From: Gammaproteobacteria bacterium
GTDB lineage: Bacteria; Pseudomonadota; Gammaproteobacteria; Competibacterales; Competibacteraceae
NCBI GenBank assembly: GCA_024235095.1
Contig: JACKNC010000002.1
Coordinates: 248,001 to 312,000, forward strand
Reading direction: 5' to 3'
Length of the DNA: 64,000 nucleotides
The position numbers and the translations under genes were made by a program. A model generated the notes under the pieces. The model saw only the letters and a program-made list of their open reading frames with translations. It was not told where the DNA came from and ran no database searches. Positions 1 to 8,856 of this stretch are shown here, piece after piece (within the stretch, counting starts at the first letter, position 1; each line of letters starts with the position of its first letter).

Positions 1-206
1 AACCCGGCCGATTTGACGATTTTCTCGCTTTTGTCGGCGTGTTAATCAAGAATCCGGATTCTTTTTCTATTTTCGTGGTTTTTTATGAGGAATGTGGATA
101 TGTTGAGCCGACGAATAATCTTTTTGTATGCCTTGATAGCCGAGATCAACTGAGGCTTCTGTGGATTCAAATCAATCTATTTCCGGATTTAATTCTTCTT
201 TTAAGA

Positions 207-356
207 GGTTCTTCGAGGGTTCTTTTGGAATTCGGCTTATCTGGGCGGTTCAGTCCCCAAGCTCGCTGAAATTGACCATACCGCTTTCCAGATTAATAGA
301 TTGGTGAGGCAGCCTCTTCCCAATCCGCCTAGCTCCACAAAAACCCTCGAAGAACC
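207..356. repeat. MITE-like element with ISL3-type inverted ends
   Basis: The left end begins GGTTCTTCGAGGGTTC and the right end (333-356) is its inverted copy, agreeing at about 21 of 24 positions. The 150-bp interval has no coding capacity. Ends starting GGNTCTTC resemble those of ISL3-family elements, so this looks like a non-autonomous derivative or a deletion remnant. No 8-bp target duplication is visible at the edges. A similar but internally unrelated element lies at 3096-3237, on the other side of the GH44 gene. Confidence 0.55.
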
Positions 357-394
357 AATCTGAAAAGATCATTTCGTTAAGGCGCTAAGTATAA

Positions 395-470
395 ACCTGT
401 CGTGAGGTATGGACAGAAAGTTGCAGATCCTGAACGATCCAGAACAGCCAGACTGCCAAAGGCGACCGTC
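395..470 (+). promoter_or_regulatory. Possible GEMM-like (c-di-GMP-I) leader, weak
   Basis: The leader of the GH44 gene contains a GNRA-like GTGA loop, then ACAGAAAG, then a paired region and CTGCCAAAGGCGACCG. The order recalls the c-di-GMP-I aptamer (tetraloop hairpin, GCAAAG core, then a GCC..GG..CCG receptor arm). Several consensus positions are off, so this is only a candidate. If real, it would tie expression of a secreted polysaccharide-degrading enzyme to c-di-GMP. Confidence 0.25.
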
Positions 471-534
471 GTCACAGTCGCGCGAGGTGATGCGGCTTTT
501 TTCGGCTCAATCGATATAACCAAGAGTAATCGCT

Positions 535-3018
535 ATGGCCTTCAGTAATAAAGCCCCATCGTTTTGGCTCATCAGCCTGATCTTCATGGCTGCTCTTTCC
601 ATCCTGCCTGCCACCGGGCGGGCAGCGGCGCCCGTTTACACGGATAGTCTGGCGTCAGGTTGGGAAGACTGGTCGTGGGGAGAGTTCACTCGCAACTTCA
701 CGAATCCAACCCCCACACATAGTGGCAACGCTTCGATTGCGGTCACCTATACCTCAGGTTGGAGCGGACTGCTATTAGGTCAAACCGCATCCATCGACAT
801 TATCGGCCTTGACACGCTGCGGTTCTGGGCGCATGGCGGGACCAGCGGCGGTCAGCCTGTCGATATCATGGTGTGCATTGCCCCCCAAACCTGTATGCAG
901 TATGGCCAGATCGCGTTGCAGGCCAACACCTGGACCCAAGTGGACGTGCCAGTAACAGAACTCGGCAACAAGGTTTGGTCCATCACCTGGTTCAACAACA
1001 GCGACCACGCCCAGCCTACGTTTTATCTGGATGACATCGCGTTCGTTGCCTCGGGTACGCTGCCACCACTTCCCATGAGCGGCCCCGAGTTGAGTGTGGA
1101 TGTCAGCACTGATCGGCATTCCATCAGCCCGTATATTTATGGGATGAATTATGGGGTGAGTTTTACCGATGGATCGCTTGAGGCGCTGGCGGCTGAATTG
1201 CGCCTGCCGGTGCGGCGCTGGGGCGGCAATTCGGCTACCCGCTATAATTGGCAGAACGACACGCACAATACCGGTAGCGACTGGTATTTCGAAAATATCA
1301 GAGAGGACAATTCCAACCCCGGTGCTCTACCCAATGGGTCGGCAGCCGATCGTTTTATCGAACAAGACCGCCGAACGCAAAGCAAAACGCTGATGACGGC
1401 GCCGCTTATTGGCTGGACGCCCAAACGAAGGCTGGAAGATCATCCGTATGATTGCGGTTTCAGCACTGACAAGTACGGCGCCCAGCAGAGTACCGATCCA
1501 TGGGATTCCAAATGTGGTAATGGCATTGGTACTAACGGTGTACCGATAACCGGCAATGATTCCCACGACACCAGTAGCGAAGTCACCCCCGATTTTGTCA
1601 CCGAGTGGGTTCAGCACCTGATCGACCGTTATGGAACCGCCGACCAAGGCGGGGTGTTGTTCTATAACCTGGATAACGAACCGATGCTGTGGAACACCGC
1701 GCACCGCGATGTGCATCCACAGCCGGTCTCCTATGACGAAATCTGGAATCTTACCCGTACTTATGCGGCGGCGATCAAGGCGACAGACCCCGGAGCTAAA
1801 ACGCTCGGTCCGGTTGTGTGGGGCTGGATGGCGTACTTCTGGTCGGCCTTGGATGGGGTATCGAACAACAGCGATCGGTTGGCGCATGGCGATACCCCCT
1901 TCCTGGAGTGGTATCTACAACAAATGCGCGCCTATGAGCAGCAACAGGGGGTGCGGATTCTGGATTACCTTGATGTGCATTTTTATCCACAGGCCAATGG
2001 GGTTTACAGTACGAGCGCGGGTGATGGCAACACCCAGGCCCTTCGTCTGCGCTCCACGCGGTCGTTGTGGGATCCCACTTACACGGATGAGAGCTGGATC
2101 GGCCAACCGGTCTACCTGATTCCCCGCTTGCGCGAATGGGTCGCCAACTATTATCCGGGTACCCAGCTCGCCATCAGCGAGTACAACTGGGGAGCGCCAG
2201 GCTTCCTGAACGGCGCCTTGGCGCAAGCAGACATTCTGGGAATCTTTGGCCGTGAAAGGGTTGACCTGGCTACCTTGTGGGGTCCGCCAGAGTCCTCCCA
2301 GCCCGGCGCTATGGCGTTTCGGATGTACCGCAACTACGATGGCGTCGGCGGCATGTTTGGCAATGTCAGTGTGCATGCGGCCAGCACCAACCAGGATCAA
2401 CTGGCGATCTACGCCGCCGAACAGGGTCCGACGTTGACGCTGATGATCATCAACAAGACGAAGGACGCGCTGATCAGCACGATCACGTTATCCGGATTCA
2501 ACGCTGCCGCCGCGACCGGGAAGGTCTACCGCTATAGCGTCGCCAACCTGAACGCCATCGTTCGGGAAGCCGATCAAGTGGTGAGTGGAGCGGGATTCAC
2601 GACTACTTTCCCTGCGTCCTCAATCACCCTTATCGCCGTCGCCGATTTCGCCGCCGCCGCCACTACACTGATCACCCACTACTACGTCTCCATTCTCGAA
2701 CGGGAACCGGAACCGGACGGACTGGCGTTCTGGCAGGCACTGATAGCTGATACAGAGGCCCGGGGCGAGGATGTCAAGGATGTTTTTCGACGGATGGCGG
2801 ACTTTTTCTTCAACAGCTCGGAATACGTTGCTCGGAACACGACCGATCGTCAGTTCATTACCAACTTGTATCTGACCTTCTTCCAGCGCGAGCCGGATGA
2901 GGAGGGACTGGCGTTCTGGCTGGATCGCCTGGCCCAAGGTGATCCTCGTAATGGCGTGATGACCTTCTTCCTGTATTCGCAGGAATTCCTGGACTTCATG
3001 CTCAAACTGGGATTCTGA
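535..3018 (+). CDS. Secreted glycoside hydrolase family 44-like endoglucanase with C-terminal DUF4214
   Basis: This 827-residue exported protein has an N-terminal signal peptide ending near ATGRAAA (about 30 residues). Residues about 35-175 form a jelly-roll/CBM-like region. Residues about 185-710 resemble the GH44 catalytic module, with the family-like stretch LRLPVRRWGGNSATRYNWQ. The probable acid/base Glu382 lies in NLDNEP and the probable nucleophile Glu549 in ISEYNWG. The last 110 residues are a DUF4214 module with two LYxxxxxREPDxxGLxFW-type repeats, nearly the same as that ending the protein encoded at 26442-29060. It probably cleaves beta-1,4-glucan or xyloglucan outside the cell. Function is inferred from motifs; the GH44 call is fairly firm, the substrate is not. 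Confidence 0.82.
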   Translation: MAFSNKAPSFWLISLIFMAALSILPATGRAAAPVYTDSLASGWEDWSWGEFTRNFTNPTPTHSGNASIAVTYTSGWSGLLLGQTASIDIIGLDTLRFWAHGGTSGGQPVDIMVCIAPQTCMQYGQIALQANTWTQVDVPVTELGNKVWSITWFNNSDHAQPTFYLDDIAFVASGTLPPLPMSGPELSVDVSTDRHSISPYIYGMNYGVSFTDGSLEALAAELRLPVRRWGGNSATRYNWQNDTHNTGSDWYFENIREDNSNPGALPNGSAADRFIEQDRRTQSKTLMTAPLIGWTPKRRLEDHPYDCGFSTDKYGAQQSTDPWDSKCGNGIGTNGVPITGNDSHDTSSEVTPDFVTEWVQHLIDRYGTADQGGVLFYNLDNEPMLWNTAHRDVHPQPVSYDEIWNLTRTYAAAIKATDPGAKTLGPVVWGWMAYFWSALDGVSNNSDRLAHGDTPFLEWYLQQMRAYEQQQGVRILDYLDVHFYPQANGVYSTSAGDGNTQALRLRSTRSLWDPTYTDESWIGQPVYLIPRLREWVANYYPGTQLAISEYNWGAPGFLNGALAQADILGIFGRERVDLATLWGPPESSQPGAMAFRMYRNYDGVGGMFGNVSVHAASTNQDQLAIYAAEQGPTLTLMIINKTKDALISTITLSGFNAAAATGKVYRYSVANLNAIVREADQVVSGAGFTTTFPASSITLIAVADFAAAATTLITHYYVSILEREPEPDGLAFWQALIADTEARGEDVKDVFRRMADFFFNSSEYVARNTTDRQFITNLYLTFFQREPDEEGLAFWLDRLAQGDPRNGVMTFFLYSQEFLDFMLKLGF

Positions 3019-3095
3019 GAGGCTGTAATAAAAATAAGTTGTTTATTTTATTGTTATAAATTTTAAAAAATTCATCAAAAAGGCTAAAATTTATT

Positions 3096-3237
3096 GGCTC
3101 TTCGAGGATTCTTGTGGAGTCGGCCAATTCGGGAGCGGTTCGCGGATCCAACCCTTTGATCTTGCAAAGGCAAGCCACGGCTTGGCGTACTGATCTTGGC
3201 CCAAAGGCCCACATTCCACAGAAACTCTCGAAGAGCC
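3096..3237. repeat. Second MITE-like element with ISL3-type inverted ends
   Basis: The left end GGCTCTTCGAGGATTC is matched by an inverted right end at 3213-3237. The unit is 142 bp and non-coding. Its core differs from the copy at 207-356, so only the ends are shared. No clear target-site duplication is seen. A further isolated left-type end follows at 3243, suggesting nested or decayed insertions. Confidence 0.55.
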
Positions 3238-3267
3238 AAAGAGGTTCTTCGATACTGATTGTGGAAT

Positions 3268-3345
3268 CAATGCTGCGATCTCCTGGACCACATACGGTCG
3301 ATACCCCTTGAACCGCGCACTGGCGGGAACCCCGGTCAAGGGGAC
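3268..3345 (-). pseudogene. IS66/ISBst12-type transposase fragment
   Basis: On the minus strand this reads LTGVPASARFKGYRPYVVQE, with no start or continuation. It matches the segment LPLGARFQGYRRYVVQD of the intact transposase at 57867-59447. About 26 codons survive. It is therefore a relic of a related IS66-family element. Confidence 0.6.
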
Positions 3346-3572
3346 ATTCTAGGTTTCGTTAATTACACAATTAAATCAATGCATTACAGCATAAAATTTT
3401 TGATAGCCTTTAGAAGCATAAGCTAGAGGCTTACCCGCAGAGAATGAGCATGTACTCGGACGGATTGCTTTAACTACCACCGCTGCTTATGATGCGCTGC
3501 ATCATTATCTGTTCCGGCGATGGCCGCGGAACAGGCCGGGATTTGAAGAACAACAAGCCTGGAGATAGCGCG

Positions 3573-5447
3573 ATGTCCGCAAGTGAACACAAAAGCCGTG
3601 CGTCGGCGTTGGTGGTCGGCGCCATTGGGGTCGTCTTCGGGGACATCGGCACCAGTCCCCTCTATGCCTTGAAGGAAACCTTCGCCGGGCATCACCCGAT
3701 TGCGGTGGAACCGGCCAGCGTTCTGGGCGTGTTGTCACTGATCTTTTGGACCATTATGGCCCTGGTTACGCTGAAGTATGTGGCCATCATCATGCGCGCC
3801 GATAACCACGGCGAAGGCGGCAGCCTAGCCCTGCTGGCCCGCGTCACGGAGTTGACGAAGAACTCGCGCGCGACCTGGTTTGTCACCATGCTCGGCATCT
3901 TCGCCGCCGCGCTGTTCTATGGCGACAGCATGATCACGCCAGCCATTTCCGTGCTCAGCGCCGTCGAGGGGCTGGAGGTGGTCGCGCCGCAATTCAAGGA
4001 GTATGTGCTGCCGGTCACCGCGCTGATTCTGACCGGTCTGTTCTGGATTCAGCGCTATGGCACCGGCGCAGTCGGGCGCTTCTTTGGTCCAATCATGTGC
4101 GCCTGGTTCGGCGTGCTGGCGATCCTGGGCCTGATCCATATCTGGGAAGCGCCAGCGGTGCTTGCCGCGCTCAATCCGATCCATGCGTTCGAGTTTTTGG
4201 TCCGGCACCCCTGGATCAGCTTCCTCGCGCTGGGAGCGATCGTGCTGGCGGTGACCGGCGGCGAAGCGCTGTACACCGATATGGGGCACTTCGGTAAATT
4301 TCCGATTCGCGTCGCCTGGTTTGGCTTTGTGCTGCCGGCGCTGGTGCTGAACTACTACGGGCAGGGCGCCCTGTTGCTCAAGGATCCTGCCGCTATCCAG
4401 AATCCGTTCTACCTGCTGGCCCCCGGCTGGGCGCTGGTTCCGATGGTGTTGTTGGCCACGGCAGCGACAGTGATCGCCTCGCAGGCGGTGATCTCCGGCG
4501 CGTTTTCGGTAGCGCGGCAAGCCATTCAGCTGGGCTATCTGCCCCGGATGAAAATTGTCCACACCTCCCATCAAGAGGCCGGCCAGATTTACGTCCCGTT
4601 CACCAACTGGACGCTCTATCTGGCTGTGATGGCACTGGTGTTCGGCTTTCAATCCTCCAGCAATCTAGCGGCGGCCTATGGCATCGCCGTGACTGGTACG
4701 ATGATGATCGACACCATTTTGGTTGCGTTTGTCGTGTTTCTCGCCTGGCGTTGGAATCCGTGGCTGGCCGCGCCCCTGCTCGGCGCGCTGTTGCTGATCG
4801 ATTTTGCCTTTTTCTCCGCAAACGCCATTAAACTGTTGCAGGGCGGCTGGTTCCCCGTCGTTGTCGCGCTGGCGTCTTTCACCACGCTGACCACCTGGCG
4901 GCGGGGCCGGCAACTGCTGTTCCAGGAGATGGGCAATCTGACTATGCCTCTTGATCAGTTCATTCGGTCCATCCAAAAGGCGGCGCTGCAACGAGTCAAC
5001 AGCAATGCCGTTTATCTGACCAGCCGTCCGGAAGGCGTGCCTTCAGCACTGTTACACAATATCAAGCACAACGAAGTGCTGCATGCCCGCAACATCCTGG
5101 TCACAGTCATGACCGCTGAAGCGCCCTATATCGCCGATGCCGACCGGCTCGAGGTCATCGATCTAGGTCACAGCTTTTACCGGGTGCTGGTGCGTTATGG
5201 TTTCATGGACCAGCCGGACATTCCTAAGGCGCTGGAAATATGCGGGAAGAAGGGACTTGCGTTCGATCTCAACAAGACCTCGTTCTTCCTCAGCCGGGAA
5301 GTGGTGGTGCCCAAGCTGACGCCGCCGATGATGTTGTGGCGCGAATTGTTTTTCATCTGGATGCTGCGTAATGCGCAAAGCGCGACCGACTTCTTCCGCA
5401 TTCCCACCAACCGCGTGGTTGAACTGGGTACGCTGGTTGAGATTTAA
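3573..5447 (+). CDS. kup: Kup-type low-affinity potassium uptake protein
   Basis: Kup proteins import K+ with protons through the inner membrane. The 624-residue product has the family opening (ALVVGAIGVVFGDIGTSPLYALKE), about twelve hydrophobic segments up to residue about 450, and a cytoplasmic C-terminal domain. Length agrees with E. coli Kup (622). The frame is open upstream to 3489, but ATG 3573 has a GGAG sequence 8 bases before it and begins right before the conserved region, so I chose it. It stands alone, with a 130-base gap to a convergent gene cluster. Function is well supported by family similarity. Confidence 0.93.
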   Translation: MSASEHKSRASALVVGAIGVVFGDIGTSPLYALKETFAGHHPIAVEPASVLGVLSLIFWTIMALVTLKYVAIIMRADNHGEGGSLALLARVTELTKNSRATWFVTMLGIFAAALFYGDSMITPAISVLSAVEGLEVVAPQFKEYVLPVTALILTGLFWIQRYGTGAVGRFFGPIMCAWFGVLAILGLIHIWEAPAVLAALNPIHAFEFLVRHPWISFLALGAIVLAVTGGEALYTDMGHFGKFPIRVAWFGFVLPALVLNYYGQGALLLKDPAAIQNPFYLLAPGWALVPMVLLATAATVIASQAVISGAFSVARQAIQLGYLPRMKIVHTSHQEAGQIYVPFTNWTLYLAVMALVFGFQSSSNLAAAYGIAVTGTMMIDTILVAFVVFLAWRWNPWLAAPLLGALLLIDFAFFSANAIKLLQGGWFPVVVALASFTTLTTWRRGRQLLFQEMGNLTMPLDQFIRSIQKAALQRVNSNAVYLTSRPEGVPSALLHNIKHNEVLHARNILVTVMTAEAPYIADADRLEVIDLGHSFYRVLVRYGFMDQPDIPKALEICGKKGLAFDLNKTSFFLSREVVVPKLTPPMMLWRELFFIWMLRNAQSATDFFRIPTNRVVELGTLVEI

Positions 5448-5533
5448 TACCGTTTCTCAATAGATTTTATGATTCAGAAGGGTAGGGCTGGTTAGGGCGC
5501 CAGCCCGTAACAAGCCGATTCAGCTGTAATTTC

Positions 5534-5564
5534 GTCGGGTTACGCTTCGCTAACCCGCCCTACG
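5534..5564. repeat. REP-like palindrome
   Basis: GTCGGGTTACGCTTCGCTAA followed by the complementary CCCG.C arm forms a hairpin of the kind found dispersed between genes in many proteobacteria. It sits between the convergent kup and VWA genes and may also help end transcription. Only this copy was noticed. Confidence 0.45.
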
Positions 5565-5579
5565 CGGGAAATATAAAAC

Positions 5580-6806
5580 CTACTGAGAATTTGTATTATT
5601 TTTGAGAAACACTGCTCGTCCCCGCTTGCGCAACGGTGCGGCGCCGGCCTGATACGTCTTTTCGTCAATGAAGACCCAGAGTAACTGGACGTGCGGCGAG
5701 CGCGGCGAGCGTGGGGTAGGGGCAAAACCATCGGTGAAAATAATCACTCCGTCATAGCCGGGATGCGCGTCGACATAATCGATCACCGCGTTGAAATTGG
5801 TGCCGCCGCGTCCTGTGACTATGATCTCTCGACGCGCCTGCTTGAGCTTCAGGGCTTCGCCGTGGACCTCGGTATCGAAGGCAATCGCATCGATGCTGTC
5901 GATGCCGTACTGGAAAAAGCAGTTGACCAGCGAAAAGCCGAGCTGAATGTCCTCGTTGCTCATCGACCCGCTGACATCCACCGCCGCCAGCAGCCGGGTG
6001 GTGAAATCGTAGCGGCTGCCCATGTACTGAAATCCGTAACGCCGGCTGGGTTTCATTCGGGTTAAACGCCGTCGCCGCGACAAGATTGAGCGATGGAACA
6101 GACGCAGGATACTGCGATAATCCAGCCGTGGCTGGCGATTAGCCAGCACTCGCAGGCGGATCGCGCCCGGCAGCGTTCCCCAGCTCCGATTCAATTCCGC
6201 GTCGGTGACCCGCTCATCAATGCGGTCGCTGAACAGGTCGTCCTCGTCCCACTCCTGGGTGTTTTCCAGACCCACGCGGGGCGAATGGACGTAGTCGTCA
6301 AGCTGATCGGGCGCTGACCCTTCACCCCCGTCCTGTCGAGTCGGGGACGAAGGGCCCGCCCCTGCCGCAGGGAAAGATACCTGAGCCGAGGATGCCTGTT
6401 CCAGCAGGCGATGGTGATAGAACTCGTAGAATTGTTGGTCGTAATCGTGGTGACCGAAGACCTCCACCGCCTGGGGTAACGGCAACGGCAACGTTCCCAA
6501 ATGTTCGCGCAGGGTCAGGTTGCTAGCCTGCCAGGCGATTTGCGGGGGCAACAGCCGGCGCGAATAGGGATGCTTCAACAGGATGCGCACTGCCTCACAG
6601 CGCATCACTGCTTCCAGTTCCGCTGGCGACAGGCTGTCGATAAACGCCGGGTTGTAGGCGATCACGCCCGACCCGACCCAGATCGTCGCGACTGGGGCGC
6701 TGGTCACGCGATGATCGTTCCACAGGCTGAACAGCAACGGTTCGGTCAGGAACCAGCGTTCCAGAATCCGCCCGATGCGTTCACGTGCCAGAGGCGCAGC
6801 GGCCAT
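5580..6806 (-). CDS. VWA-like protein with DUF2201 N-terminal domain
   Basis: The 408-residue product has an N-terminal DUF2201 (metallopeptidase-like) region and a C-terminal VWA-like domain with a MIDAS motif DVSGSMS, later TGRGGTNF and IIFTDGFAP. Such proteins pair with MoxR-type AAA+ ATPases, thought to act as chaperones that insert metals or remodel partners. In the usual HExxH position this copy has CEAVR followed by KH, so the peptidase site looks lost. ATG 6806 lies 4 bases after the upstream ATPase stop and has AGGGG 7 bases before it; an upstream TTG (6830) would overlap that gene. It is last in a three-gene cluster. Substrate unknown. Confidence 0.8.
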   Translation of the reverse strand: MAAAPLARERIGRILERWFLTEPLLFSLWNDHRVTSAPVATIWVGSGVIAYNPAFIDSLSPAELEAVMRCEAVRILLKHPYSRRLLPPQIAWQASNLTLREHLGTLPLPLPQAVEVFGHHDYDQQFYEFYHHRLLEQASSAQVSFPAAGAGPSSPTRQDGGEGSAPDQLDDYVHSPRVGLENTQEWDEDDLFSDRIDERVTDAELNRSWGTLPGAIRLRVLANRQPRLDYRSILRLFHRSILSRRRRLTRMKPSRRYGFQYMGSRYDFTTRLLAAVDVSGSMSNEDIQLGFSLVNCFFQYGIDSIDAIAFDTEVHGEALKLKQARREIIVTGRGGTNFNAVIDYVDAHPGYDGVIIFTDGFAPTPRSPRSPHVQLLWVFIDEKTYQAGAAPLRKRGRAVFLKNNTNSQ

Positions 6807-6810
6807 GCGC

Positions 6811-7914
6811 TCACCCCTTGATCCCAGCAATGTAATCGGTGAGCAACGTCAAAATCTCCACCGATCCCGAACAGAGCGCCATGGCGCGCTCGAATTTGGG
6901 GTTTTCCAGCAGCGAAGCGAAGTGCGCCAAGGCCTCGTTATGCCGGGCGGATTTGAGCATTTTCAGATAGGCCAGCAAGTTGCTCAACAGGGTTTTAGCA
7001 TCTGGAACCGGCGGCTGGAGGCCGTGCAGCCAGAGTAGGAGACGCTCGTTGAGCTGAATCAGTTCGTGCAAGGCGAGTTTCTTCACTTGCGCCTGATGCT
7101 CGCGCCAACGCCGCAGCACCTGTTCCGAGGTCACCTGCTGGGTGGCGTCGAGATACTGCTGAAACGCGACCGCTGCTGCCGTGCCGACCATGCCGGCGAT
7201 AGCCTTGATGTGCAGCCCGTCCAGCGCCACATGGGGCTGGATGAATTCGGCGACCCGCACCCAGGCGCGCCGATCCGGCGTTTTGGCCAAATCGGAAAAG
7301 CCCGCCAGATCCTCGGTGGTGCGCGCCCCGTCCAGATGAAACGACTGCTCGTGGATGAAATCGATCACCCGGCTATCTAGATCCTTCGCCCTGGCCCACA
7401 GCAGCCAGTCCTCAACGGTCGGAGCGAATTCGTAAAGGTTGAAGCGCGATACCAGAGCCGGGTCGAGCTCGGTCAACTGATATTCATCACCGTGGTTGAT
7501 CGCGGCAACCACCCGACTGCCCGGCGGCAGGGATTTGCCGGCCAGTCGCCGGTTCAGCGCCAGGTCGTAAACCGCCTGGAGGATTTCGGGCCGCGCCCGG
7601 TTGAGTTCATCCAGAAACAGGACAATCGGCTCCTGACTAAGCGGCCACCAGTACGGCGGCAGAAACACCGAATGCCCGGTCTGTTCATCCTTGTGCATCA
7701 GGCCGATCAGATCGCCGGGGTCGCTCATCTGGCCTAGGAAGAAGCACTCGACCGGCAAACCCTGCTGCGCGTAAACGTCGCGGATCAGTTCGGATTTACC
7801 AATGCCGTGCTTACCGACCACCATGATGTTCTGGCGCGCCGGGGTCATTTTCAGAACCGCGACCAGTTCGTGGGCATCGAGACGAATCGCCAAAATTCCC
7901 CCTGCCTCTTTCAA
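6811..7914 (-). CDS. MoxR-type AAA+ ATPase
   Basis: The 367-residue protein has a Walker A (GKHGIGKSE, about residue 33), a Walker B (IVLFLDELNRA) and the MoxR-like helix-bundle C-terminus. It should hydrolyse ATP in the cytoplasm and work with the VWA protein encoded just downstream, a standard MoxR-VWA pair. No ATG lies at the N-terminus: TTG 7914 is the longest start, and TTG 7893, behind AGGGGGA, is an alternative. The gap to the upstream gene is 15 bases, so the three genes are probably one operon. Confidence 0.82.
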   Translation of the reverse strand: MKEAGGILAIRLDAHELVAVLKMTPARQNIMVVGKHGIGKSELIRDVYAQQGLPVECFFLGQMSDPGDLIGLMHKDEQTGHSVFLPPYWWPLSQEPIVLFLDELNRARPEILQAVYDLALNRRLAGKSLPPGSRVVAAINHGDEYQLTELDPALVSRFNLYEFAPTVEDWLLWARAKDLDSRVIDFIHEQSFHLDGARTTEDLAGFSDLAKTPDRRAWVRVAEFIQPHVALDGLHIKAIAGMVGTAAAVAFQQYLDATQQVTSEQVLRRWREHQAQVKKLALHELIQLNERLLLWLHGLQPPVPDAKTLLSNLLAYLKMLKSARHNEALAHFASLLENPKFERAMALCSGSVEILTLLTDYIAGIKG

Positions 7915-7929
7915 AGAGAAACTGAATGG

Positions 7930-8772
7930 TTACGAAGATATCGAATCGACCTCGGGAGGTAGATCGGGTTCGATCCAGGAACCGGATCTATACCCGCATT
8001 GATGGGTCTTGAAGCGGATCCGACGCTGATGCAACGCCCGCAGGTTGACGATCATCTCGCGCAGTTGCGGCAGGGCATTCTCGAATTCGGTGAAGGGTAC
8101 TGAGAGAGTAAGCTGATTGTTTTCGTCCAGCCGCACCTCGATCCTGATCAGGCGCGCTGAGGTGGCAATGCGGAAGGCGAACCGTTCCTCGTTAGCGATT
8201 TGTCGCACCTGCGCCTGGATCGCCTGGGTTTGCAAGTTGCGCACCTTGCTGGCTTTTCGTTGCTTGAAGGCGCGTTGCCGCAACCCGTCCAGGAACACCT
8301 TGAGCAATGCGCGCAGGGCCTCCGGACTGGCCAGATAGCGCAGTTCGTCCATCTTCAGCAGTGGATAGTAGTAGCCGTGCTCGCCAACCCGTTCGGGGGC
8401 GATGGCGACCTGATGACTTCCATCGCTCGCGTCGACCCAGTACAGGGGGACCACGACCGAGCGCCCCCAGTCGTAATAATACGAACGGCCATAGTTGTTA
8501 TGGGGTTCGGACTCAATGGAAAGATGAATACAGCCGATCAACCGCGCGGGGATCTTCGCGGAGCAGTCGTCAGGGATGATCCATGTCGGTGATGAGCGCT
8601 CCTGATACGGCTCGAATCGCGGCGGGGGCGTCGTCAAATCGACCAGCAAGGGCTGGATCGCTTGCTCGGCCCATTCGCTCGGCGCGATGTCACGGACTAC
8701 CCAGCCCGGCGTCTCTTGCGAATGTTGCTTGGCGATCTTTCTGCAGGTGTTTGGATGCATGGCGCACTGCAT
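7930..8772 (-). CDS. Uncharacterised first gene of the MoxR-VWA cluster
   Basis: I do not recognise this 280-residue protein. It has no signal peptide or membrane segment. The middle is rich in Tyr (SYYYDWGRSVVVPLYWVD) and Asp; a basic helical region (LRQRAFKQRKASKVRN) follows at about residues 180-195. The C-terminal third looks beta-rich. Its position, 15 bases before a MoxR ATPase and in the same direction, suggests it is the substrate or partner of the ATPase/VWA pair. ATG 8772 was used; Met-5 (8760) is possible. The TATAAT-containing stretch near 8840 lies upstream but in an unclear orientation. Confidence 0.65.
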   Translation of the reverse strand: MQCAMHPNTCRKIAKQHSQETPGWVVRDIAPSEWAEQAIQPLLVDLTTPPPRFEPYQERSSPTWIIPDDCSAKIPARLIGCIHLSIESEPHNNYGRSYYYDWGRSVVVPLYWVDASDGSHQVAIAPERVGEHGYYYPLLKMDELRYLASPEALRALLKVFLDGLRQRAFKQRKASKVRNLQTQAIQAQVRQIANEERFAFRIATSARLIRIEVRLDENNQLTLSVPFTEFENALPQLREMIVNLRALHQRRIRFKTHQCGYRSGSWIEPDLPPEVDSISS

Positions 8773-8856
8773 TATGATTCATAAAAATTACAAAAACTCC
8801 CCTTTATGTAAATGAAAACCCGCTAAAACTGTTCGGCTATAATAGCAGCCAAATAA

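Larger units (their letters stand above)
1..534. other. Intergenic region upstream of the GH44 gene
   Basis: No convincing protein gene is seen here; short open frames look like chance. The stretch holds an ISL3-like inverted-repeat element (207-356) and, closer to the gene, a possible structured leader (about 395-470). Any gene lying left of position 1 is outside the window. Confidence 0.6.
3019..3572. other. Intergenic region with mobile-element debris, then the kup leader
   Basis: The stretch starts AT-rich (3019-3095), then holds an ISL3-like element (3096-3237), a lone third ISL3-like end (GGTTCTTCGATACTG, 3243-3257) and an IS66-type transposase scrap (3268-3345). The remaining 225 bases upstream of kup contain no gene I can support; they should carry its promoter. 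Confidence 0.6.

Noticed and set aside
3825..4652. A 275-codon frame on the minus strand inside kup
   Set aside because: The plus-strand frame encodes a clearly conserved transporter; the antisense translation is rich in His, Gln and Arg without domains.
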